From assembly GCA_946414825.1 (NCBI GenBank), contig CAMKQB010000002.1, positions 1 to 56,878 on the forward strand: a stretch of DNA of 56,878 nt, given 5' to 3'. Made by a program: the position numbers and the translations under genes. Of the stretch, positions 9,063-15,791 are shown piece after piece. Source of the stretch: an uncultured Lachnospiraceae bacterium (GTDB taxonomy: Bacteria; Bacillota; Clostridia; Lachnospirales; Lachnospiraceae). The notes beneath the pieces are model-generated. The model worked only from the letters and a program-made list of their open reading frames with translations. It had not been told where the DNA came from and ran no database searches. Every line of letters starts with the position of its first letter. Within the stretch, counting starts at the first letter, position 1.

Positions 9063-9091
9063 ATTATACTTCTCATTGATGACTTTGGCAA
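9063..9091 (-). promoter_or_regulatory. promoter of the AAA_14 gene inside the repeat array
   Basis: The -35 box TTGCCA (9086-9091) and the consensus -10 box TATAAT (9063-9068) have a 17-base spacer. The -35 box and most of the spacer belong to the first unit of the 23-base tandem array, so a protein bound there would control access of RNA polymerase. Confidence 0.7.
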
Positions 9092-9190
9092 GTTTTTATT
9101 GATGGTTTTGGCGCATTTTCATTGATGACTTTGGCGCATTTTCATTGATGGTTTTGGCATGTTTTCGTTGATGACTTTGGCCGTTTTTAA
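9076..9190. repeat. five tandem 23-base repeats (putative operator array)
   Basis: Units start at 9076, 9099, 9122, 9145 and 9168, each exactly 23 bases. All begin TTGATG, then alternate ACTTTGGC and GTTTTGGC (AC, GT, AC, GT, AC), followed by a variable T-rich tail. The array lies between the HTH gene and the AAA_14 gene; the HTH gene's stop codon falls in the last unit. There are no spacers, so it is not a CRISPR array. Confidence 0.9.
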
Positions 9191-10101
9191 ACTTCATCAT
9201 CATACATTCCTGACTCAAAATCTCCGTCTTCGGCATCTGACTCAAAATCTATTTTCGACATTTCAAACAGACTAGCTGGCGCCTTCTTTCCCTTCCTTGG
9301 CAGGAAGTACTCCTCTACAACCTCATCTTTATCCAGGTCCACAAGTATTAATGAAATCTCCGAATTAACCGTTATTCCCTCGAGCATTTTTTTCACCAGC
9401 TCGAATCCCTTGCGGTCAGCAAATGCAGTACTATTCTTTTTCTCTTTAAGAGAATCTGGGTCCCACACATCCCTTAGAAATAGATTTGTATTAAAATCGA
9501 TATATTCTCTTTTATATCTTCTGCAAACCATCTCATTATCTAGTTTTCTTTCTTCCGCCGGATCACAGTGGACTGATATCGCCCAATATTTTGGACTTTT
9601 ATCATGCATCTCATAACAGAAATTCGCTCTCGTTCTTAGTCCATACTTAAGTTCACGTTCATCCTCAAAATGAACAGAATGAGGTCTGAATAGTATACCC
9701 CTGTTGATTAATTCACTTTGAATACAATTCTTGATTTTGATTCTCGCATTACGGTATTCGAGATGCTCCTGTCTCCATTCATCAGTATCAAGATTTTTCA
9801 CCGCCGGAGAATCCGCTGGAATCATTCCATTCGCCCTCATCAGATCCTCGTAAGTTATGCGAGCTGTTGGAACTGCATTTGTAAAAATTGCATTTATCAG
9901 TTCTCTGGAAAGCGGTTTTGTCATATTTCCATGCATAATTCTCGAAAATGATGATGCCGTTATCACACCGCATTTTTCAGCAAATTCCACCATTGTTCTG
10001 GACTCGCCCTTTGCGCGTTTTATAAGTTCTGCTAGTTTTAGCTTGTCCGGAACCAGTGCAGCCACATATTCTCGGTCCATATCGTTATAATCTTCTACCA
10101 T
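9187..10101 (-). CDS. HTH (XRE-like) protein of unknown function
   Basis: 304 residues. Residues of about 20-95 look like a helix-turn-helix: LAELIKRAKGESRTMVEFAEKCGVITASSFSRIMHG, in the manner of XRE/Cro repressors. Residues 130-270 form an unrecognised domain with several beta strands. The tail is acidic (FESDAEDGDFESGMYDDEV). It has its own AAAGGG site and is preceded by a large inverted repeat. It is transcribed towards the 23-base repeat array, so it is the nearest candidate for the array-binding protein; that is inference only. Confidence 0.75.
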   Translation of the reverse strand: MVEDYNDMDREYVAALVPDKLKLAELIKRAKGESRTMVEFAEKCGVITASSFSRIMHGNMTKPLSRELINAIFTNAVPTARITYEDLMRANGMIPADSPAVKNLDTDEWRQEHLEYRNARIKIKNCIQSELINRGILFRPHSVHFEDERELKYGLRTRANFCYEMHDKSPKYWAISVHCDPAEERKLDNEMVCRRYKREYIDFNTNLFLRDVWDPDSLKEKKNSTAFADRKGFELVKKMLEGITVNSEISLILVDLDKDEVVEEYFLPRKGKKAPASLFEMSKIDFESDAEDGDFESGMYDDEV

Positions 10102-10161
10102 TTATCTGCCCTTTCTACCTTAAATCATGAGATTATCTCACAACAAATTCTAATCAAAATT

Positions 10162-10214
10162 ATGATATTAATTTGAGTATGCAAAACCGAAATTTTGCAT
10201 ACTCATAATATCAT
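10162..10214. repeat. large inverted repeat upstream of the HTH gene
   Basis: A perfect 12-base stem GAGTATGCAAAA/TTTTGCATACTC (10175-10186 with 10193-10204, 6-base loop) is enclosed by a second inverted pair ATGATATTA/TAATATCAT (10162-10170 with 10206-10214). It lies between the twin-AAA gene and the HTH gene and may be an operator, a terminator hairpin, or a relic of the GAGTA/TGCA repeat family. Confidence 0.8.
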
Positions 10215-10240
10215 ATTCAAGGGCCTTTTGAAAGACTAGT

Positions 10241-13093
10241 TTAAACCATAAATCCAATATGGCTCTTGGTTTCTGACCTATCTTCTTCAAGTTCAGGGAT
10301 GTCACACTCTTCTATAGTTGTGACGAGTTCAGTTGTGATCTCATTTTCATCTAGCTGAATCAGTCTCTCGGCAAGGTTCATTTCTGCCTCTTCAAGTACC
10401 TGACGGACATAACGACCATTTCCATAGTCATTTCTCTGGTAAACTGCTTCATACTGTTCTCTAAGCTTAGCAAGAGCTTCTTCAGTTATGGACATTTCCT
10501 TATTTTTGACCATGAGCTTAGTGATATCACACAGCTCGTCCACAGTATAGTCTTCAAAATGCAGCTTAAATGCTATTCTGGAAGTCATTCCAGGGTTTCT
10601 CTCAAGGAACTCTCTCATAGGTTCTGGATAACCAGCAAAGATTACTATTGTATCTTCTCTGTTGTTTTCCATTTCCTGGACAATGGTATTGATAGCCTCG
10701 TCGCCAAAGCTATTCATGTTGTCATCACAGAGAGAGTAAGCTTCATCAATGAAGAGTATGCCGCCCTTGGCTTCTTTGAATTTTCTCTTAACCAGCGGTG
10801 CAGTGTGACCAACAAACTGTCCCACGAGGTCAGCTCTACCAGCCTCAACAAATTTGCCGGATGGGAGTATTTTCTCATCCCTGAGAATTTCAGCAAGGAG
10901 TCTAGCTACTGTGGTCTTGGCAGTACCTGGATTACCAGTAAATACCATGTGCATGGAAACTTTGTCCTTATGAATGCCTCTATCCATGCAAAGCTTATTC
11001 ATTTTACAATGCGCTATAGCCTTATCCACCAGTTCTTTGACAGAGTTCAGGCCAATCATGTTCTTAAGCTCCTCATAAGCAGAGCCCACAGGTCTTTCCT
11101 TAACCTTTGTGCCACCCTCCTCGAGCTGAACTATATCCTCCTTTTCAAAGCGAAAGAGAGTTTCTTCTGATATATTTTCAGCATTTTGGTCGCTAGAAAT
11201 GAGTCTTTTTGCCTGGTTTTGAATAGCCTGATCTAGAAGGTTTCTGGCATATCTACCATTTCCAAAGCCCTCTATAACTCTAGCCTTATCAAATACAGCT
11301 TTAGCTTCATTTATAGCTTCTTCTGTGAGTGTGAAACCACGTTCTTTGGTCATTTTCTTAAAGATTTCTGTTAGTTCATCTGCAGTGTAGTCAGGAAAAT
11401 CAACCCAATATGGAATTCTACTCTTCAGTCCTTCATTTTGCTCTATAAAATGGCTCATAGCTTTACTGTAACCAGCAAAAATTAGGATTACACTATCTCT
11501 ATGGTTTTCCATTTCCTGAACCAAGGTTGTGATAGCAGAGAAATTACAAAGGGCATAGGCCTCATCTATAAATAAGACTCCACCCTTTGCCTCCCTGAAG
11601 AGGCCTCTGAGCATTTCAGGATTGTAATAGTTAAGGTCCATTCCACCACGCTCGATAAATGCACCACTCTTAAGGATCCCCTTCTCCTTTGCTATTCTAG
11701 CGAAGAGCTTGGCAACTGTAGTCTTTGCGGTTCCTGGATTACCAGCAAAGATCATGTGCATAGAGCCAGCTTCATAGTCGCTACCCTTGTAGTTCTTTCT
11801 CTTCTTTTCTAGGATATTTGAAGCCAGTATGCTATCTATCTTCTTCTTCACTTTTTCCAGACCAATCAGATTCTGAAGCTTCTCATATGGAGAACCTAAA
11901 TCCTCGTCTCTATCTAGCATGAAGTCGCCAGCTATGGAGTTGTCATAAGCCTTCAGGATATTTTTCTTGATGCACCATATGCCAAACTGATCATAAGCCT
12001 TGACAATATCTGTCTGAGAGAGCATTTCACCAGGAAAATGCTCTAGGTATTCTTTTGCTTGCTTAGCATACTCAGAATAGTCAGAATTCTTGATCAGCTC
12101 CCTCATGTACTTGGTAGCTACAGCTCTGTCGCCCCTGCCCTCCTTCAGCATAATTGGGACAACATAGTTATAGATTTCTGGCAGAATCTGAAATGCAAAA
12201 CCAGGATTTTCCTTATTGTAAGTGAAAATAAATAGGCAATCATTCTTATGGCGTTTTAGAATCTTCAGGATGTATTCACTGGTCATCATGTACTCAGAAG
12301 GCTTATGTCCAAATGCAGTAGAAAGATCTATGATCATGGCTCCGCCGTAGTTATTTTCAATAATATCTTCAAAGCTGTTGGTTCTCTTGTATAGAAACGG
12401 CTGAATTTCAGTAAAAATACCGATACGTCTACTTCTAAGGCGTCCCGCATCGATAAGCTTCTGAGCTAACGTGTCCGCCATATCAATAGCCGCCTCTAGG
12501 CTGCCGCTTGATATAACATAATGCACCAGATTGGACTTATCTTCTATATCCAACTTGTGTTCCTCTATATTCTTCAGCTCCTTTACAAAGTCCGGATCAT
12601 ATATAGGGCAAAGCTTTCTCTTATTAGTAGAAATTATCTTTTCTTGAAGATTGAAATTAGCATCCTTTGTATCATAGCGATATAGATCGTAAGGAATACA
12701 ATTAGATATTTCAGCCATTCTTCCAACTGGTCCGATGCAGTCTCTTCTTCTTGCCTCTAGAAGATGTTCGAAATAATCGAACATTGTAGCTTCTTCAGGA
12801 TTTATCTTTAGTCTCTGAGCTACGAAAGATTCCTTGAAGGTATCTATGATATACTCCAGCGTCTCCTCAAAAGTGGTTTTTTTGTCATCAAAGGAAAATG
12901 TAGCCTGCAGCCCCTCTTCCTCTTCTCTATATATGAAGAAGGTCATGCCGTTCTTCATATTCTTATAAAAATAACCATTTATTCCACCTGCTGCATTGTC
13001 ATCATAGAAACTGGAGTAATCGCGGAGACGAATCTTTGTCTTCTCCTTGATAACCTCTGCACTTACTGGGATAGAACAATCAAAATAACGCAT
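10241..13093 (-). CDS. twin AAA+ ATPase of CbxX/CfxQ (SpoVK-like) type with long N-terminal region
   Basis: 950 residues from the ATG at 13093 (GGAAAGGAG site); an upstream ATG at 13132 is inside the leader. Residues 1-400 form an unassigned region. AAA1 has GNPGTAKTT at 451-459 and GGVLFIDEAYAL at about 504-515. AAA2 has the same Walker A at 720-728 and GGILFIDEAYSL. In both, Ala replaces the usual Gly before Lys. AAA2 keeps a CbbX-like pore loop (GQFVGHTA), while AAA1 has LNYYNPEML there, so the two rings may not be equivalent. Family members (CbbX, SpoVK) remodel other proteins. No clear ClpP-docking IGF/IGL loop is visible. It shares its promoter with the ClpP cluster. Confidence 0.85.
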   Translation of the reverse strand: MRYFDCSIPVSAEVIKEKTKIRLRDYSSFYDDNAAGGINGYFYKNMKNGMTFFIYREEEEGLQATFSFDDKKTTFEETLEYIIDTFKESFVAQRLKINPEEATMFDYFEHLLEARRRDCIGPVGRMAEISNCIPYDLYRYDTKDANFNLQEKIISTNKRKLCPIYDPDFVKELKNIEEHKLDIEDKSNLVHYVISSGSLEAAIDMADTLAQKLIDAGRLRSRRIGIFTEIQPFLYKRTNSFEDIIENNYGGAMIIDLSTAFGHKPSEYMMTSEYILKILKRHKNDCLFIFTYNKENPGFAFQILPEIYNYVVPIMLKEGRGDRAVATKYMRELIKNSDYSEYAKQAKEYLEHFPGEMLSQTDIVKAYDQFGIWCIKKNILKAYDNSIAGDFMLDRDEDLGSPYEKLQNLIGLEKVKKKIDSILASNILEKKRKNYKGSDYEAGSMHMIFAGNPGTAKTTVAKLFARIAKEKGILKSGAFIERGGMDLNYYNPEMLRGLFREAKGGVLFIDEAYALCNFSAITTLVQEMENHRDSVILIFAGYSKAMSHFIEQNEGLKSRIPYWVDFPDYTADELTEIFKKMTKERGFTLTEEAINEAKAVFDKARVIEGFGNGRYARNLLDQAIQNQAKRLISSDQNAENISEETLFRFEKEDIVQLEEGGTKVKERPVGSAYEELKNMIGLNSVKELVDKAIAHCKMNKLCMDRGIHKDKVSMHMVFTGNPGTAKTTVARLLAEILRDEKILPSGKFVEAGRADLVGQFVGHTAPLVKRKFKEAKGGILFIDEAYSLCDDNMNSFGDEAINTIVQEMENNREDTIVIFAGYPEPMREFLERNPGMTSRIAFKLHFEDYTVDELCDITKLMVKNKEMSITEEALAKLREQYEAVYQRNDYGNGRYVRQVLEEAEMNLAERLIQLDENEITTELVTTIEECDIPELEEDRSETKSHIGFMV

Positions 13094-13098
13094 AATAG

Positions 13099-13218
13099 CT
13101 CCTTTCCGCGCCCATTGGCGCAATAAATACAAAATTATTTTGTGTATGTTGTGTATTATTGTGAGTAAATTGTACGTATCTTAACATATTTGCGTTTTTC
13201 TTGTAAATAGTTTTTTTG
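13099..13218 (-). promoter_or_regulatory. shared promoter and hairpin leader of the twin-AAA gene
   Basis: The -35 box TTTACA (13202-13207) and -10 box TAAGAT (13178-13183) have an 18-base spacer. The preceding AAAACTATTTACAA, the spacer words CGCAA and ATATG, and the downstream TAATACACAAC are the same as in the leader at 3008-3125. A GCGCC/GGCGC hairpin (13108-13121) lies directly before the ribosome binding site, as in the other leader. Confidence 0.75.
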
Positions 13219-13243
13219 ACTTTTTTCAAATTTTTTTGAAAAT

Positions 13244-13378
13244 GAGTATATGGGGACGGTTCTTTTTTACTCACTTGTAATTTGTAATATAGAATGAAAT
13301 AAATAAAAAAAAGACGCTTCTCATCCCCCACTTACCATAAAAGGCAAGTGAGTAAATAAGAACCGTCCCTATATACTC
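13244..13378. repeat. GGGACGGTTCT element, GAGTA-ended, two units flanking 77 bases
   Basis: A left unit (13244-13272) and an inverted right unit (13350-13378) enclose 77 bases that contain no gene. The inverted pairing extends inward (TACTCACTTG against CAAGTGAGTA). It fills most of the 311-base gap between the twin-AAA gene and the amylase gene, which otherwise holds only the promoter above. Confidence 0.85.
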
Positions 13379-13404
13379 ATTCATACGTCCCTAGTGGACT
13401 TAGA

Positions 13405-14715
13405 TTATCTCTCCATCTTCCAGATCTCTGCGGAGTATGGCCTAAGCTCTGAGCCACCGCCGAAGTCATGGAGTGTTCCTGTTATCAGTTCTTCCGCCTG
13501 ACCGCAGCCTGCATCGAAGTGAGCAGTGAATGGCTGATCAGATGCATTTATCGCAACGAGTATTCTCTCGCTATCAGTCTTTCTCTCGAAGATACACTGA
13601 TGATTTGTGAGTACCACGCTTCTAAAGGAGCCGTAGTTCAGTGCCTCGTGCGATTTCTTTATTTCAGCGAGCTTAGCTATAAAGTCTGTCAGCTCATTCC
13701 ACTCAGGCTTATCGAAGCTAACTCTAAGCGCAGGATCCCCTTCTTCCTTGCGAGCCTCGGTTCCCCATTCACTTCCATAGTATACACAAGGGAAGCCTGG
13801 CATTCCGAAGGACAACGCATAAACCAGTGGTAAATGCGCCTTATTCGAAAGGATACTCGCGATACGAGTAACATCATGATTATCCACAAAACTCATAAGA
13901 TGCATTCCCTTGTAACGGCACCAATCTTCTGGTCCAAACTGCTGCATCAGAGAATGGATTATCTCAAACATGTTCATTGAGTTGAAGCTGGAGTAGAGTC
14001 CCTTGTAGCAAGCATAGTTTGTACAGCTGTCCAGCATTCCAGGGCCAACGAACTGAGCATAGTCGCCGTGGAGCAGCTCGCCCAACAGTAGAAACTCCGG
14101 CTTAAGTCCCGCCGTGAACTCTCTCAGATTATGAATGAAGCCCTTATCCAGACAATATGCTACATCAAGTCTCAGTCCATCTATATCAAAATAGTCCACC
14201 CAGTACTTAACCTTATCGAAGATGTGATCCACAACGGCAGGATTCTGAAGGTTCAGCTTAACCAGGTCGAAGTTTCCTTCCCAGCCCTCATACCAGAATC
14301 CATCATTGTAATTTGAATTTCCATCAAAGGAGATATGGAACCAGTCCTTGTATGGGCTATCCCATTTCTTCTCCTGCACATCCTTGAATGCCCAGAAGCC
14401 ACGACCCACATGGTTAAATACTCCATCGAGCACGACCTTGATACCCGCCGCATGTAGCTCCTCAACCACCTTCTTGAAATCTTCATTTGTTCCAAGTCTC
14501 TTATCTATCAGTCCATAATCTCTGGTGTTGTATCCATGAGTATCTGACTCAAAAACAGGCGAGAAGTAAATGGCATTTGCGCCCAGCTTCTCTATATGAG
14601 GTATCCAATCTATAACCTTGAGTATTCTGGACTCCTCCACACCATCGTTTTCAAATGGTGCTCCACAAAATCCCAAAGGATATATCTGATAAAAAACTGA
14701 CTCTTCAAACCACAT
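13405..14715 (-). CDS. GH13 alpha-amylase family enzyme
   Basis: 436 residues with the complete GH13 barrel: region I DGVFNHVG (about 97-104), nucleophile Asp184 in GLRLDVAY, acid/base Glu213 in LLGELLHG, and Asp278 in FVDNHDVTR. There is no signal peptide, so it acts in the cytoplasm on imported maltodextrins or glycogen fragments. The short length and lack of an N-terminal domain suit a small cytoplasmic alpha-glucosidase, neopullulanase or amylase; exact specificity is open. AAAGGAGG site before the ATG. It follows the GH25 gene by 17 bases and may be co-transcribed, though a functional link is not obvious. Confidence 0.9.
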   Translation of the reverse strand: MWFEESVFYQIYPLGFCGAPFENDGVEESRILKVIDWIPHIEKLGANAIYFSPVFESDTHGYNTRDYGLIDKRLGTNEDFKKVVEELHAAGIKVVLDGVFNHVGRGFWAFKDVQEKKWDSPYKDWFHISFDGNSNYNDGFWYEGWEGNFDLVKLNLQNPAVVDHIFDKVKYWVDYFDIDGLRLDVAYCLDKGFIHNLREFTAGLKPEFLLLGELLHGDYAQFVGPGMLDSCTNYACYKGLYSSFNSMNMFEIIHSLMQQFGPEDWCRYKGMHLMSFVDNHDVTRIASILSNKAHLPLVYALSFGMPGFPCVYYGSEWGTEARKEEGDPALRVSFDKPEWNELTDFIAKLAEIKKSHEALNYGSFRSVVLTNHQCIFERKTDSERILVAINASDQPFTAHFDAGCGQAEELITGTLHDFGGGSELRPYSAEIWKMER

Positions 14716-14732
14716 AAAATGTCCTCCTTTTA

Positions 14733-15791
14733 TTAGCGCATCCAGACGTCGAGGTCGACCTGGGTTTCGATTCCGTCTACGAATCCTTGCGGTGTATATT
14801 GATAGCCCTCGGTGTGATATGGGAAGACCGGCGTATCGTATGCCGCTAGCCAGAATTCATACTTACCGATAGCATCTATATCCATATATTTAACGAACTG
14901 ATCTCGACTGGCATAAATCATAGGTGTGTAGCCAGCTGCTTCGATAGTCTCACAGAAACCAACCACTGCCGCAGTTCTATCCTCTACAGATATGTTATTG
15001 GCTCTAGCTTCCTTGTCCTCGAAAATGTACTCTGTATCAATAACAATCGGTTGATTTATCTTGTAGCCCTTGATGTGCTCCAGCACATAGTTTGCTTCTT
15101 CCACGCCTTCCTCTCTATTTATGGCAGAAGAGAAGAAGTATACTCCTGTATCCAGTCCAGCAGCATTTGCACCTTGGAGATTCTCTGCCGCCTTCGTGTC
15201 GTCGTGAATCTCACCAGTACCGTATCCACGGTAAGCAAGTCTTATCATTGCTATCTCGATTCCAGCTCCCTTGACCTTCTCCCAGTCAATAGTCTTCTGG
15301 AACTCAGACACGTCGATTCCGACCTTACCTTGAGCCGCTCCATCCTTGTAATAGTTATAATACAGCTGTCCCTCACCAACATAGAAGTCTTCGGACCAGT
15401 TATATTCATTCCTAGTTACATTCGGACTAATCTTTATGTACTCACACTCAGGATACTGTCCTATCAGGATATAGGCCATATTCAGATACCTGAGGTAGTT
15501 TGCCTCCACGCATTCCTTCATCGAGTTATATCCACCCATCTCTTCCGGAGACGACGTTACTCTGAAATTGATATTTTCATCAACTATCGCCATCGTATCC
15601 AGCGGTGTCGCTCTATGCTTTATTTGATAAACTCTCACGAGTCCGATGATTGTGCCGAGCACTACTATTCCGAAGAATATCCAAAGTCCCACAACCTGTT
15701 TCTGAAGAGAGCGAATCTTTGCCGCTTCTTTTCTAAGCTGAGCCTCGCTATGAGTCACACGCTTTTCAGTTCTATCACTATTTTCCTTCAT
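14733..15791 (-). CDS. membrane-anchored GH25 lysozyme (N-acetylmuramidase)
   Basis: 352 residues. A charged cytoplasmic N-terminus is followed by one membrane segment (VVGLWIFFGIVVLGTIIGLV, about 34-53), then a linker and a GH25 domain from about residue 160: GIDVSEFQ with the catalytic Asp, AMIRLAYRGYG, and IDTEY with the catalytic Asp/Glu pair. It cleaves the glycan strands of peptidoglycan outside the membrane. The start ATG at 15791 overlaps the end of the ABC permease gene; a TTG just upstream is possible. The ribosome binding site is weak, suggesting translational coupling. Confidence 0.9.
   Translation of the reverse strand: MKENSDRTEKRVTHSEAQLRKEAAKIRSLQKQVVGLWIFFGIVVLGTIIGLVRVYQIKHRATPLDTMAIVDENINFRVTSSPEEMGGYNSMKECVEANYLRYLNMAYILIGQYPECEYIKISPNVTRNEYNWSEDFYVGEGQLYYNYYKDGAAQGKVGIDVSEFQKTIDWEKVKGAGIEIAMIRLAYRGYGTGEIHDDTKAAENLQGANAAGLDTGVYFFSSAINREEGVEEANYVLEHIKGYKINQPIVIDTEYIFEDKEARANNISVEDRTAAVVGFCETIEAAGYTPMIYASRDQFVKYMDIDAIGKYEFWLAAYDTPVFPYHTEGYQYTPQGFVDGIETQVDLDVWMR

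Noticed and set aside
9076..9190. CRISPR-like array of 23-base repeats
   Set aside because: Units abut without spacers, only five occur, and no cas gene is near. A promoter operator array explains them better.
10559..11170. 203-codon open frame on the plus strand
   Set aside because: It lies entirely antisense to the AAA+ domains of the twin-AAA gene, has no ribosome binding site and shows no domain.
10241..13093. Direct unfoldase for the neighbouring ClpP
   Set aside because: No IGF/IGL-type docking loop like that of ClpX or ClpC is visible; the IGL words occur only at the conserved start of each AAA+ domain. The link rests on the shared leader only.
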